Counted from the first letter of the stretch, positions 47,330 through 60,126 are shown. The stretch: DNA of 64,000 bases from Aspidiotus rigidus (GCA_035079385.1 JAVHKY010000028.1:4588001-4652000); one strand, 5' to 3'. The notes: generated from the sequence alone by a model not told the origin. Made by a program: numbers and translations.

Positions 47330-48125
47330 AAAGGGGTAATTTGAAGACAGGCCTGCAAGGTGTGGATGTCATTACTGAGAAGACTTTGTAGTACCTGGAG
47401 CTCTGGTTCGACACCAAGCTCAGCTTCCGCCACCATTTGGAGAAAGTGGCGAACTCTTCCAGGGTGGTGACTCGTTTATCCCCCCCCCCCTAATGTCCAA
47501 CCAGGGAGAAACAAGAAAAGTCATAAGAAGCCTCTACATGAGCGTAGCAATGTTAGTCCTCCTTTATGGAGCCCCAGTGTGGTCCGACTCCGCAAAGATT
47601 GAGTACAGAAAAAGGGAAATACAAAGAATCCAACGAAAAGCTGTGCTTAGGTGCGGACGCTCTTTGCGTATTAGCATGCCTGGCAGAAGAGCGAAGAGTG
47701 AAGTTTTAGGCAAAAAAGAAAACAAGGACCATCCGACAAGCCTTGCGGGTCAAGCAGGAGGCCAAGCACTCCTTGCTTACCAAGTGAAAAGAGCGACTCA
47801 TTCAGACAGAAAAAGGCGAGTAAACCCGCGTGTTAATACGTGATGTTGACAAGTGGATGGACCGAGACCGCATGGTCAGCTGAACTTCCATATTTCACAA
47901 ATGATGAGCGACCATGGGTGTTTCAAGTATTATATACACAAAATGGGAAAGTTGAACAGCAGTCGTGTTTACACTGTAACCAGGAGCGGGATGATGGACC
48001 ACAACACATCATCTTCGAGTGTGAAGCGTGGAAATATGAACGGGGTGAGCTGAAGCGATCTCTCCTTGAGTTTGGAGAAGACGAAGAACTCACCCCAAGT
48101 AATCTGGTTCCATGTATGCTCTGAA
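47330..48125 (+). pseudogene. LINE relic, RT thumb to C-terminal zinc region (R1-like)
   Basis: The plus-strand frame 47493-47843 reads VIRSLYMSVAMLVLLYGAPVWSDS, the VLLYGAPVW block near the RT C-terminus of R1/I-type LINEs, preceded in another frame by LELWFDTKLSFRHHLEKV. After a frameshift, 47840-48124 gives PYFTNDERPWVFQVLYTQN, SCLHCNQERDDGPQHIIFECEAW (zinc-binding C-x2-C...H...C) and LTPSNLVPCML. This is the end of ORF2 with an early stop. A run of ten C at about 47479 breaks the frame. The 5' part is missing. Confidence 0.88.
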
Positions 48126-48464
48126 CAATGTAGGCATGGAACCATACATATATTATCTACATTTGCCCCTAAGGTAATTGAGGAGAAAATGAACGCGGAA
48201 TAGGAGCGGCAGATGTAGAGTCGCGTTATGGTCAATCACACCTACGTGTGTACCGTTCTCCATGCTGCCATTGCAGTTGCATCATCTTTCATCAGCACCA
48301 CACACACAGGGCGCTCAGGAGAGAGCGCCAGTGGAAGGAAGAAAAAAAATCAGGATGCTGTTGCAAGTTTGGCAACGCAACGGCGAGCGGGGAGCTCGCA
48401 AGACTCGTACTCCCTTGCGGAAGGTCTTTCAAAAAGTAGAACATAATAAGAAATCCTATCATAT

Positions 48465-48690
48465 GTAGCTCGAGAGTCAAAATGTTTCCAAGTTTCTCTC
48501 TGTCATATATAGCTCGAGAGTCTCCCAGTCCCTCCCCTATCGTTGATAGCTAGAGTGGAAATTTTTTCAAGTTCTCCTCCTATCATATATGGCTTCGAGG
48601 TCGAAATTATTTCAAGTCCCTCTCCTATCATAAACAGCTAAAGAGTCGGAATTTTTCTAAGTCTCCCCCTCTCCGTGACGTCATCAACCT
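48465..48690. repeat. Dispersed repeat family A, copy 4: four about-50-bp subrepeats
   Basis: Four units of the form TCATATATAGCTCGAGAGTC...AAATTTTTTCAAGT..CTC start near 48460, 48507, 48550 and 48587. They are followed by GTGACGTCATCAACCTTGGA (48676). Identity between units is moderate. Confidence 0.8.
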
Positions 48691-48799
48691 TGGACCACTC
48701 ACGCCCGCGGACAAAACTTTCCTGATTCCCTGCTAAAAAACAACATACGAAAGAAGAAGAAGAGAAGGAGGAAGAAATCCAACCTGAGAAGCTAGAGTT

Positions 48800-49072
48800 G
48801 TGAAGCACTGCTGGCGAGCTCCTAGTGAGTTTCCTGTGGTGACTGAAAGCTCTGGTGGAGCAGTAAATACGCGTGCGTCGATAGTACAGGACTACCTGAA
48901 TTCCAGGTTGAGTGCTCCCTCGGTAAGTAGGGTCACCCCTGTAGTGGCCTCATTGACGGACATTACACAGCGCGCGGAACTCAAAGAGAGATGGAGCGAG
49001 GCCACTCTTAATTCGAGCCCTCTGGACTACCGACGCAATGCTTTGAAAGGTGGATACCGATGCCAAAGGTAA
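48800..49072 (+). other. Unassigned open frame with higher GC than surroundings
   Basis: A 90-codon open frame, SRVTPVVASLTDITQRAELK, then RWSEATLNSSPLDYRRNALK. GC is visibly higher than in the flanks and similar to the LINE fragment at 47.5 kb. It may be another transposon-derived piece or an exon. No domain recognised. Confidence 0.3.
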
Positions 49073-49109
49073 GGCGAATTTCAAGAAAGAACGTGGTTGT
49101 CATCCCGGA

Positions 49110-49325
49110 AAAGTGTGGAACTTGTAAATTTTTGAATATCGAGCTCTACCTGATAGGAGGAACATTTCGAATATCGATGAGATAGGGACTTGGAAAAATT
49201 TATGCACTTTCGAGCTAGGTGGTGAGGAACAAAGGTTAGTAAACAAAGAGCCCATAAAACAGGTTCCCTGTTTGCCTCGATTAACTCGGTTCAATGAAGA
49301 CAACCCTGAGCAGCTAACCGAATTT
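49110..49325. repeat. Dispersed repeat family A, copy 5
   Basis: CATAAAACAGGTTCCCTGTT (49254), GCCTCGATTAACTCGGTT and AACCCTGAGCAGCTAAC (49304) match 31139-31200. Upstream are the AGCTCTACCTGATAGGAGG-type subrepeats. Confidence 0.75.
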
Positions 49326-52300
49326 ACCAACTTACTGGATATCGTAGTCCATGTAGAAAGATTTTCACCAGTTCTATCTCACATATTCTTACTCCCTTTC
49401 TGCGTTTGTCCGTCGACGCATTATTTACCTGTCCAATTATTCATGACCGTCAACACTCAACTAGCTCTCTGAGTTACTGTATGCTGAGTTATCTTGTTCT
49501 CAGAAACTCATTCGCCCTGCCAGTTTATCCCCCTCCTTAATCCCCTCGTAGTGTACCTGCCAAGCTAACTAGCTCTCAGGGGCTCTCTCGTGACTCTCAG
49601 AGCATACTTCATGTTAAGGTAACTAGTACTAAGGTGTTCATTCACCCCGTTCTTGGATTAATATCTCTTTTTCCCTTATCTCTCTCTCTCTGTTTCTCTG
49701 AGGTATCGTAAACTACTGGCCTAATATGCGATATACTAAGGTAAGGGGAAGGAGGCACTTAGAAATTTTCAGAATTATAGAATAGGGTCTCAGAAAATAC
49801 TTACATGAAACACGTCAAAAAGAAACTACATAATTATTTTATTCGTTCAATAGGGTCATATGTTATATAGCTGCAACCAAGAGAGCCAATTTGTGCACTT
49901 ACTTCTCTCAATTGCGTCTTTTGCACGTTAAATTTTATTCTTTAGTTCGAACGAGGATCTTTTCAATTATTCTTATCATCCATTTACAACGTTGCATCGA
50001 GATCATCATTAATTATAATTGATTTTTTTTTCCCCGAAGCGAAGCAATATTTTAAACGCTCAGCTTAGTTGACAATATCGGACGAATATACGAGTAATAA
50101 GAATGCTTTCGGGTGATAGAGGAAATTTTCTACGATTATAGTTGAGGATTATATACTTACGTGCACGTGGATGAAATGCAACTACACCCACGAGAGTACT
50201 TGGCCCTACTTGCAACTGAATGGACTGTGCACGGTATGTACAGTGATTCATGCGATCTTATTCTCCATATCTTGTACTATAAGGTCTGGAAGGTTTACTA
50301 GTATGTGCTATCTCGCAAGCATATGGTACCTACCTTCTATTTCCATAGTCATCGTCCGATTCGATCCGCGCACAGTAATTCTCGCACTCTTACAATGAAT
50401 CTGTAAAAACAGTTTCCCTTCCTTCGAACAATACTTGCATACATACGGTGCCTCATAGTCGAAGCGTAAATTTAAAAATGTGGATTCTTCTTATCAATAG
50501 GTCGCCACTTTTTTCACAGAAAGGAAATATTTTGACGCCGCCAAAGACGCGTACGTGTACAGTAGTTCACATCGACTGTCATAAATGTCATATGTAGGCC
50601 TATTACAAATATATGGAATATATTTTTTTTATAGCAGATGACTAATATATGTAAATCAGCGTAAACCATAATCATACCCATAGACCTATATAATACGTAA
50701 TGTATTCTTACAGATTGGAGCGGGTGACACTCGAAATTAAATTAAGCCGATGTCATACACAGGCTGAGTTGTTGTGAAATAAGAAAGCATCACGGTGTAT
50801 TATGATATTTCCTCTCTGTTTGTGTGGGCGAATCGAGAGTTTGAATATTTTACTTCGAATTTCATTTTGAGATAGTCATACGGTATGTGTCGTCTATTTC
50901 ACTGGACGCGGTAAATCATTTTTATAGTCTAAAAGTGAGAAGTGAGGATCATTGTTAAGATTACAGGATTTGGATTAGGTCGAGTCTTATAAATAGCGAA
51001 GGAATAATTTTGTACTTGTATTGCGATGATTATGGGAAATTATAATATATGAATTAACGAAGAGTTGTCAAAACGTCGGTTAGAAAATTATACTTATTTT
51101 CCAACCTATATAACCCGTCGAAATTTTCCAAGATCCCAGGATGATATACTTTAGCTTACGAGGAAAAATTTACGCGTCGTATACCTAGTTGGAGTTATTT
51201 TCAGTCAGAAACTTATTATCTCGCGTAAGTAATACAATTTTGAAAGCGCCAAAAGGAACGAAAAGATTTAAAAAATTTTTTAGTAGGTACCCATTTTGAT
51301 TTCATTTAACCTATAAGTAAGTAAACCTCAATCATATAATTGAATATTCAAGATAGGTTCCTAACTTATCATCAAGAAGATCAGAATAAATTATTATAGT
51401 CTAAACGAATAAACCTAGGCTCTAATTCGATAAAAATTATTCGTTGAACGTCAAATATTCATTCAATCAATCATACTGTTGGTATGCGTTTTCAATAATC
51501 TTCATGTAGGTATCTCGCGAAGCATAATCGTTATTTTTCTTACTCTAGGTGTCTGAAATTACCTCGGACTTCTGTAATTACAGGTCGTTTATTATATACG
51601 AGTAAGTTAGCGCGTTTGATGGGTAATCCTTAATACAAGATGTCTGTACATCGTACTTGAAGAATGAACAAATTATGTTGAATAAGCACAGCATAAATAA
51701 GCTTTATATGTTAATAATGCGAGTAGATCCGTGTTGTGGGGGAAAAAACTAGTTTTCGTGCGAGGTATCAATTGCAAATCGTACTTATTCAACTTCATGT
51801 ACGAACTTTCTTAAAAAGTACGAGGCGTTATACGGTGCTGGCGAACTTTCTCAGTCAATAATTTTTGATTTTTTAAATTTGACAATGATATTTTGTATCC
51901 GATTATGTAGGTACCTACTTAATTTTTTTGTGGTGTTTGCTTTTCAAAATCACTTTGAAATATTATTACCGGAGATACAGCACGATATTAATATAGGCCT
52001 CCCGAAATTCAAAGGCCCAGGTTGTTGGTAATTGAAAACCTCGAGCTTCGACCATGCAGTTTCTATCCATTTACGTTTCTTAGAAGATTGTCTTGAGGTG
52101 GGTTTTGGTTGTAGGTGTTCGAGGAAATCAAAAATAGTTGGAACCGCATCTTTTTTCAAGCATTTTTTAGAAGACCATGGCGATATTTCGGAACAACTCT
52201 CTGTAAAATGAAGCATACATAACTTGCTTCTCACGTTGGGTTGCCACTACTCTCTCTTCATTTTAATAAGCCATTGGTCTCGTACAAATTTTTCTTTTGG

Positions 52301-52619
52301 GAAACTATTACATAAAAAATTATGAACGGATTAGGTACTTTCAAGAAAATATTAACAATAGGCAGCGGTAACTTAGGTACCTATGGAACGAAATCGAGAT
52401 ATTTTCTTTCTTGTATCGTTGCATACAATTGTAGGCAGAACAAGAATGAACCATTTTTTTTCTTCAATTCACGCCAAATGTCACAAGATTAATATCAACA
52501 GAGAAAATACGAGTAATAATTCAAATCACGACGGTATTGTCAAATTCTAAAGTCGAAAAACTCGAAAAATCACGTTAAGCTCATCTGCTCTGTACACTAC
52601 ATCAGGTCGAAGAGATAGG
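49326..52619. other. Long non-coding stretch, no gene recognised
   Basis: AT-rich, with many stops. Plus-strand 50171-50398 and minus-strand 51950-52234 are open for 75-94 codons but without a recognised domain. TCTCTCTCTCTC at about 49679 is a short dinucleotide run. No transposon ends found. Confidence 0.4.
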
Positions 52620-53368
52620 GTCAGGCGGGGCTAAAAGTGAACCGTCAAATCTTGGGGTAAAAAGTGAACTAGGGTCGGTCTATCTCTCTTCCAAATAAAA
52701 TTTAGAAAGAATTTCCAATACCAATGTGTAGGAAAACACTTTTACTTTCATTCCGAATGATGATGCGCGCCCTTGTCATTTTAAATAGAAGAGAAAAATG
52801 ATTTTTCAAACTTCCTTTTTTTTTTTCAAGAAAAAAACAGTTGCGCAACTCGGAGAAAAAGAGTCAATTTCTTGTGATATAATAATTATTTATCAAATGT
52901 TTCTATGTTTTTGAATAGGAAAATTAATGAGCTTTCTTCCTGTCTTTCAAAATCGAATTAAATCCTGACATGTGAGAAACTCGGAGATATGAAACAAATG
53001 GGGCAATAAATGAACTATCCATGGGGTAAAAAGTACACGGGTTATTCTTATGTGGGATTTTTGCAGGGGCAAAAAGTGAACATTTTTTTTGAGAATATTT
53101 TTCATGGGGTAAAAAGTGGACGTAAGAAATACACGTCCATTTTTTACCCCATGGGGTTCCCTATCAGCCCCATTTTGCGGGGTAATTAGTGAACGGATAT
53201 ATTAGTCAATACCTGCTACTATAATTTGTTTTTTCAATTTTTAAAACGATGAAAATTTGGGAAAAGATTGGGAGAGTTGACAGAATGCACTTTCAAAGAG
53301 AAAAAGAAGCTAAAGACCAAAAAATTTTCAAAAAAACGGCCTTTTGTTCACTTTTTGCCCCGCCTGAC
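52620..53368. mobile_element. Non-autonomous DNA element with GGGGTAAAAAGTGAAC subterminal repeats
   Basis: GTCAGGCGGGGCTAAAAGTG at 52620 is mirrored by CACTTTTTGCCCCGCCTGAC ending at 53368. Inside, GGGGTAAAAAGTGAAC-like motifs recur near 52660, 53022, 53070, 53105 and, inverted, near 53140. No target duplication was resolved and there is no transposase. Superfamily not assigned. Confidence 0.75.
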
Positions 53369-53401
53369 TGTGACGTCACTCGCGTATTTGGACTGTGCAA
53401 G

Positions 53402-53431
53402 CAACAACAACAACAACAACAACAACAACAA
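53402..53431. repeat. (CAA)n microsatellite, ten copies
   Basis: A perfect CAA/ACA trinucleotide run just outside the 52620-53368 element. It produces poly-Gln or poly-Asn in two frames. Confidence 0.95.
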
Positions 53432-53760
53432 AGATTTTTCAGTTTCGCAAAATTTCCTAAAAATATATTTTCCTGAAAGAGAATTTTATGCTCATTAAAC
53501 CTTGTTTTTTGCGTTTTTTCTTTAAATTCAGTATTTATTGAGAAATTTAAGAAAAACTGAAAAACTGTATACTCGAATTGTGTATGATCACCCTTTCCTT
53601 ATCAGTACTTCTTCATATACAGGTGCATACAGATATAATTTTACTTGGACGACGCTAGCGCACCTACAATATGCATACCCCGAATTTCATGTTGGTTTCA
53701 ACGAAGCTACATCACGCCGTGTTTAGTATGTGCATGGTCGAAGACCTCGAGCGAAAAATT

Positions 53761-53841
53761 TGATCACCTCGTCGGGATTCGAACCCGAGACTTTTCGCTT
53801 GCCGGGCGACTGCTCTAACGGCTGAATTACAAGGGCGATCA
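53761..53841 (-). repeat. tRNA-derived SINE-like unit 3
   Basis: The minus strand has an excellent T-arm (TCGGG TTCGAAT CCCGA, perfect 5-bp stem) with B-box GTTCGAATC and an A-box-like TAATTCAGCCG. The anticodon arm has a 4-bp stem with loop CCGGCAA lacking U33. The acceptor pairing has mismatches. TTTGATC...GATCAAA flanks form an extra inverted repeat. It is more tRNA-like than the 39-kb units but probably a SINE head or pseudo-tRNA. Confidence 0.55.
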
Positions 53842-53999
53842 AATCTACCGCGAATTTTTCCATGTACCAACGACAAGAACTAGTACGTCACTGCCCACAA
53901 CGACGTCTATCGTGGGTGGCAGAGTAGGGAGGGCAGCAGGGGCAACTTGCCCTCCTCACAGAAGGGTAAAAACGACGGTTTCCTTACTTGACGAAGTTA

Positions 54000-54390
54000 A
54001 ACAAGGAACGCAGGGAACCTGTTCTATGAGTCAAATTGGTTTTGGTACTGAGAATCCAAGCAAGCCTAGACCTAGTATAAAGCTAGTATAAAGGAGACCT
54101 AGACCTACTCTTGGAGGTCAAATTTTTCCCAGTCCCTCTCCTGTCATATATAGCTCGAGAGTCAGAATTTTCTTAAGACCTCCTCCTATCATATTAGGCT
54201 CGAGAGTAGGAATTTTTCCAAGTCCCCCTCCTGCTACATTTTGTAGCTCGCACAAAAATGTTAAAAGCTATGATTCGACCTAACAAAATTGTATTACAAA
54301 AATGTTGAAAGCTATGATTCGACCCAACATTGTATTGCCCCATAAAACAGGTTCCCTGAAAAATTTCGACTCTTGAGCTACACAGGCCTA
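54000..54390. repeat. Dispersed repeat family A, copy 6
   Basis: CAAGGAACGCAGGGAACCTG (54013) and GTACTGAGAATCC match 8790-8840. Subrepeats with TCATATATAGCTCGAGAGTC follow (54145), and CCCATAAAACAGGTTCCCTG lies at 54339. It has a head and a tail in opposite orientation, so the family may itself have inverted ends. Confidence 0.75.
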
Positions 54391-54439
54391 AGATAGGAGA
54401 AATTTATATTTCAATAACTCCATTTCCATATGATTAAGC

Positions 54440-54910
54440 CCAACCTACAGAATCGTATTAACTCAATTGGAAACGCGCCGAGGAATTGCTATCAATAATT
54501 CCTCGAAAAAATTGGTAATGCCCATCTTCAGATATGTGTGTGATTCATAGAATATGTAATACGAATATTGAGTATTTATGATTGCTTAGTAATATCCTGT
54601 CATGTCAACCTCCGAGCGACAATCTGTATTATAATCATAAGTTCTACAGCAGTGAAACATTACACATTAAGTAAAGAATCTCTTATTATCAAGAATCTCT
54701 CACTTCTTACTAATATATGGTTCAAAAAAGGTGTTCAAGGTGTGGATTAGATGCGTCTCGATGCCCTCGATCCAACGCCGTTTGAATTTGTAGACTAACA
54801 TTGTCTAAGTCTCGAAAAAATACACCAAGTAGTTTTGGAGGAGATCCGCGGACAAAAAAATTGTATTTGAGCCTAAATATAAGCCTATATTATAAAGAAA
54901 CCTGAATGTT
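54440..54910. repeat. Dispersed repeat family C, copy 2
   Basis: GAATCGTATTAACTCAATTGG (54451) corresponds to 16068, and AGTAGTTTTGGAGGAGATCC to 17721. This copy is uninterrupted and gives the order of the parts split by the LINE at 16.3-17.5 kb. Confidence 0.6.
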
Positions 54911-55437
54911 TTTCAGACTGAAAGTAATGCAGGGCCTCCAAAGCGTCGAGAAAGTTCACTGCTTCCTCTCCCTGTCAATCTCGCTATAGTTTTGATACCG
55001 CACTTTTCGAGCTAGGAAAGTCGGTAAAAAAAAAAAGAGCATCACAATTACTATCTTTAAGCATTGTACGTGGTTTGTTTTGTCGTCGGAATCTATAGTC
55101 AAGCACGATGGATCAAGGAAAAGGCCCACCACGGCATCGTCGAAATTTTCAATTAAGTCGATAAATATAACTGAATTATTATTTTATTGATTTTCGCAAG
55201 TACTCCAATATCCAGTCACGTAATCTGGTAGAATTCGTCAGACATTCAGATGCGTCATCGTTTTGTATATTCTATGCTAATTTGATCGTCGAATAGACCA
55301 GTAAACGATGACTCATATTTTAGCATGGATGATTCGTGACAATTTTGAGAAAGCTGAATAGATTCAACTTCTATTCCACCCCGAAATCTAAAGAGTAGTT
55401 CATCTACTAATAATTTTTAAGCGGATGTAGTATAGTA
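54911..55437. other. Non-coding stretch, no gene recognised
   Basis: No coding frame, RNA gene or transposon end was seen. Confidence 0.4.
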
Positions 55438-55780
55438 CAGCAAAACTCCGTTTATCCGCAATCCAGTTGTCCGCAACTCCAATTAACTGCACAACGCAAA
55501 AAAATGATGCAGCAATCCAAATTCTAACCTGTTCAACCTCAACGTAACTTGCTAAAAATCTATGTATGTACACTCATGCAAAGAAGTAGTTTTTGACCCA
55601 GCTTCTGCTATTACTGAATAAAATGTACTTGTATGTGCATTTTACATATATTAAATCATCAACATATTGCATGCCAAATAGCACATTTTCGCTTCAATCA
55701 ATGACATTCGATTAACCGCAAATTTCACTATCCGCAAAAGGTCGTGCATCAATTAATGCGGATAAAACGGAGTTTTACTG
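55438..55780. mobile_element. pogo/Tigger-like MITE, 343 bp
   Basis: CAGCAAAACTCCGTTTATCC and GGATAAAACGGAGTTTTACTG are terminal inverted repeats flanked by TA on both sides (55436-55437 and 55781-55782). The CAGTAAAACTCCG..TATCCG terminus and TA target site fit the pogo/Tigger branch of Tc1/mariner. Subterminal GTCCGCAACTCCAATTAAC is mirrored by TTCGATTAACCGCAAATT. No transposase. Confidence 0.9.
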
Positions 55781-55782
55781 TA

Positions 55783-58700
55783 TTACTATGGCGTTCAAAA
55801 ATTCGACCAGAAATATAATAAAGTTATCCAATATGATCCGTGGACGTTTAAGGTGTGATAGATCCGGCCTATGGCTCAGCATCGTGTAGAATATAACTTC
55901 ATACCTTGTGGTCCAGATACCAAGCTCACTTACCAGTATCGTAGTTTGCCATTTGCTCGAGAAGAAGTCGCGCCGTATCAGCGCCACTATCTGTTTGCAC
56001 TCATCAAATCAGTAGAGAGGGGGCTTTCGCTCAGTAGTCCTCATAACAGATTATAGCTGTATTAACGTTACTAGCCGATATCTTGGTTGGCCATTTCTCA
56101 GATCAGTAGAAGGAGGACTATTGCTGCGTAGTCCTCATATCTATCCAATGATCAGGTGCCGAGTATTTAGTCGTAGGTTTGCCACTTGCTGGGTCAATAA
56201 GTTTAGGGCTTCCTGATTGTACGTGTCCCTGTATTACTTAATTTGAAGTCAGAATAACCCAAGATTATATTTGCAGTACCAATTTGAGGAGAACGGTGGT
56301 CACACTTATATTGCTTATTGGAGGTGATTGGAATTTTGGAGCTAGTATGTACAGCCCCTCGTTCCATCTGAAAATCGCGTCGCGTCGTCATATTATAAAG
56401 CTTTTGGAGGACTCATAAAAAATTGTAGCCGCACGACTTTACTGACGGATTTAAAGACGAGAAGGAAGAGAAAATTCGTTTTGGAGAACTGATTTGAAAT
56501 TAGCTAAGAAAATATCAAAAAGGAAAAGTATGGAAAAATTTGACAACGAAATTCGGTTGAGATGTATAATTATGGTGAGTCCAGAAATGTTCTTCCCATT
56601 TTATTCATAAGCTCAGAGAGAAAAGAAGAAAAACGAAAATGGAATCCGAATTTGATATTATTTTTTCACATACAGTAATGTAAACACTCACGAATTTCCT
56701 TGTTCTCTGAACAAAAAAAAAAACTGCTCTTCCTCGAAAGTGAAAATTTTCAAAGTGTTCTCCGAGGGACATGCTCACAAAATAGAAAAACATAAGAAAA
56801 CGTGGACGTGCGCTTTGCAAAAAATGAAGCAAAATTTCTCGCTCGCAGGGAGTTCACCTTAATTGTGATTGCGGAGACTTTTATGAACAAAACTTTTGTC
56901 ACCATCTACATTTCCCTTCAGTTTTATAGCAATGCTACATCATTAATCTCCGAGTTGTCCCAAAAAGGTAGTCTATACAACAATAGCGAGAAAAAGAACA
57001 CTTTTTCGGATAAGTTTCACACCTAAATCGTATATCTATCACTTATAACGTAAATTTTCTGAAGATTCTTCTAAATATACCGATAAATTTCTCTTGCTGA
57101 TTCACTTTACTACTCATACAGTCATAGTTCTGGAATTCGAAAAACAGGTTTTTTAAAAAAAAAAAAAAGTTTAATTGGTTTGACTCACGAGTAAGACACA
57201 TCAACCAACGGCATTATCATGCAGTTGACGCAATTTTGGTATGTATAAAAAAATACTGTACGGTATACTCCAAACTCGCTATTCAGCGATTAAAAGTAAC
57301 ATCTATCGAAATAATTTCGACTGTATCAGATAAGACGAATGAAGGAACGCACACGCTTTGTTCGACTTTCTTCTTACTTCGCAAATTTATCGCACGAACA
57401 TTTTGAAAGAGAGAATCGAATTGTTGAAGAAAAATATATAGGAAACGAAGAAAGAATAAAACAAACGAGACACTTTGCAGATTATTCATAGACGATATTC
57501 GCGTGTGAAATTATTCACCTCTTATAGGTTTTACCATTAGGTCGATTTTTATAGCAATAAGCCATAAATAAAATACCGTATACGCTATCTCACTTCTGTT
57601 AGGTATCCATTAACACGGATTATCCTCATCTATACAATCTTTTATTCGGCAATTGAAAAATTTACCTCCCAAGTTTTAAGGTCATGTGTGTATTCTGGTA
57701 CAGTGTTGTAATATCGTTTTCGATATCAACAAACCAAAAAGTTATGTTCAACAACTTTGGCCGGTCGTAACATCCTGATTAACGCTTAATGACTCTCCAA
57801 CCTTCCTCGCAATTGGAAACTTCGCATTCATTTCGCCGAATATTAACTAACAAAATATCAATATAACTACAAATAACAATAAAAATAATATTCGCTAGGT
57901 AGTGATAAGTAATAGTCTAAACACCTGGCCAGATTAAACGTGATTAAAACAATGAAACGCGGTACACGGAGCTGGACGAATGACTTTTTTCTTTCACGTC
58001 CCTCATTTAATGAAAATATTTTTGTCGTCGTGTCGACTCACTATTGTAGGCTAATTATTTAAAATAAGTTTACTAGGTTGACATTCTCTCAAGACAAATA
58101 AACACAGTACACTTCCTCCTCTCTCTTTCGATGGTTTGCAGCATGCAAAAGAAGAAGAGGGACAAAACGTAGGAGGACGAGAAGATGTATGAAGTAGATT
58201 ATTTTTATAGAAACAAAAGAATTATAATCGGCACTACCGTCATGAAAATTCAATTATGAAATGAAACTACGTTTCTTTATCGAAAATACGGAAATATACT
58301 TGTCAGACCTTGGTCAGTCTAAAAAAGAAAAATCAAAATCATAGATAAGCCGAACAAATCTTCTTAGCCCCAACACTCTTGGGACACATCACAGGTATTT
58401 AACTGAGAATTACTCTATTAATTTCTGTTTGGCGGGCTATTATTTATGCTTTGTGGGTATGCATTTCAATTTTATTTCCTAAATTTTAACGTGAAACCTT
58501 CGTTTTCAAAAAGAAAACAAAGAAATCCCTAGATTCTAGCCTGATTCTGCGCCTCTCTACTCAAACGCTCCACTTTCAAACTTTACCTACAACTTTCGAG
58601 CATCCCCATCTAAATGATCTAACTCCTAATAATCAACATATCATACTCCTTCAATAACCCCCCCCTCGTTTCGTTGGAATTCCATCTCTATAAACAATCG

Positions 58701-58984
58701 AACTATCCATGTACTACTCCATGTTAAAACCCTCCATTCCTTCGTCTCGAATAGATCTTGCAGGTATTTGAAAACCGGTAACAGCATAAATACCGGTGAC
58801 TCAAGAAAGCTATTATCTTCAAAGACGACATCAAACCAAAGCCTAAAACAGATGATGTCCGTTCGTCACAAATCCTTGCCAGAGTAAGTCCCATCGACGA
58901 GTTGATCTTTTTTGAGCTTGGTGCTCTCCATACCCCTGACCACAAAAAGTCCCTCTTCTCCTTTTTAGGCATACTTAACTCTTT
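55783..58984. other. Long non-coding stretch, one weak exon candidate
   Basis: The plus-strand 56850-56966 stretch sits between an acceptor-like CTCGCTCGCAG and a donor-like AAAAAG|GTAGTC. It reads EFTLIVIAETFMNKTFVTIY, a very weak echo of GEFTYTIG in copy D. Nothing else is recognisable. A run of eight C is near 58661. Confidence 0.25.
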
Positions 58985-59526
58985 TCAGCCAGTCCGACGA
59001 TCTGCAGTCGATCCTGAGTTAGTTACAGGTTAAGCAAAAATCGACTCAAAATCAACTGAAAATTGACCTCGTTTAGGTCTTGGTCAGAACTACGCTGATA
59101 GCATTGGTTCAATTATGCCAACTCAATTTCAAACTATTTGTCACTCGTATAAGTCCATTTTGAGTCAACATTCCAGAATTTTTGGTCGACCTGAAATCAA
59201 CTGCTAGCTATTGCGTCAATCAAGAGTCGATTTCTGAAGTTGAAGAAAAATTCAGGTCCGCTCTACATTGACCTCAAATCGATATGGAAATTCTCAACTA
59301 TTACCTACTACCAGTGAGCCTGTGAGCCACCAGCCTAACATAAAGTATGCTAGATTTATAGGTACTAGGCGTAAAGGTAAAATTCTCTTCTAGCCCTAAC
59401 CTAGCTTTCTTGGCCAGAAGAAAAATTCAGCTTGAGACTCCATAATTATAGTCCAGCCTAAAATTAATAGCACGTCAATGTCGATATCAAGTCAATTTGA
59501 GATCTGACTTGTTGACTAGATTTCGA
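58985..59526. repeat. GTCGA/GTCAA-rich degenerate repeat, left part
   Basis: Irregular AAATCGACTCAAAATCAACT, TGAGTCAACATT and GTCGACCTGAAATC pieces. It continues at 60135-60300 beyond the hAT insertion, and it resembles 40990-41460. Confidence 0.55.
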
Positions 59527-59534
59527 CTGACGAG

Positions 59535-60126
59535 CAGGGGTGTGAACCGGAATCGCTATCCAAAATGGTATCCGGAATCCGGACCTGAATTTTCGGGTTT
59601 TGGAAGTGGAACCGAAAGGAAGCGGATCCGGCGATTGCTGCTTGGAAGCGGAACCAAAAGGAAGCGGATCCGGTGATTGCTGCTTGGAAGCGGAACTGAA
59701 AGGAAGCGGATCCGGCGATTGCTGCTTGGAAGCGGAACCAAAAGAAAGCGGATCCAGCAATTGCTTCTCGGAAGCGGAACCGAAAGGAAGCGGATCCGGA
59801 GAATGGTCCTTAGAAGCGGAACCAAAAGGAAGCGGATCTTGAAATCTGGCCAAAGAACTGTAACCAATATTTCATATGTGAAAAATAGCGGATATACCCT
59901 AAAAAATAGAGGATAACCGAAATTCTGTGCCTTTTCTTAAAGGATAACCGTAATTTTTTAGCGCAATTCCTGAAAGATTCTTTTATCAAGATACAAAACC
60001 AAAAGGAAGCGGATCCAGCAATTGCTCCCTGGAACCGAAACCGAAAGGAAGCGGACCCGGCGATTCAGTTGAAGAACGAATGGAAGCGGAATCCTAAAAA
60101 AAAAATAATAACGGTTCACACCCCTG
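59535..60126. mobile_element. Non-autonomous hAT element, 592 bp, carrying a 42-bp minisatellite
   Basis: The ends CAGGGGTGTGAACCG and CGGTTCACACCCCTG are perfect terminal inverted repeats. The flanking 8-bp duplication CTGACGAG is exact (59527-59534 and 60127-60134). CAGGGGTG ends plus an 8-bp duplication are diagnostic of hAT. There is no transposase. The GTCGA-rich host repeat continues on both sides, so the insertion site is clear. Confidence 0.95.
59600..59840. repeat. 42-bp minisatellite inside the hAT element
   Basis: About six copies of AAGCGGATCCGGCGATTGCT-GCTTGGAAGCGGAACCAAAAGG. Two further, more divergent units lie at 59995-60065. A multiple-of-three period leaves open frames on both strands that are not genes. 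Confidence 0.95.

Noticed and set aside
53249..53498. Gln-rich or Asn-rich short proteins
   Set aside because: They arise from the CAA microsatellite and MITE sequence, with no gene structure.
59464..59916. Overlapping frames rich in DPLPFGSASK or EPKGSGSGD on both strands
   Set aside because: They come from the 42-bp minisatellite in the hAT element.
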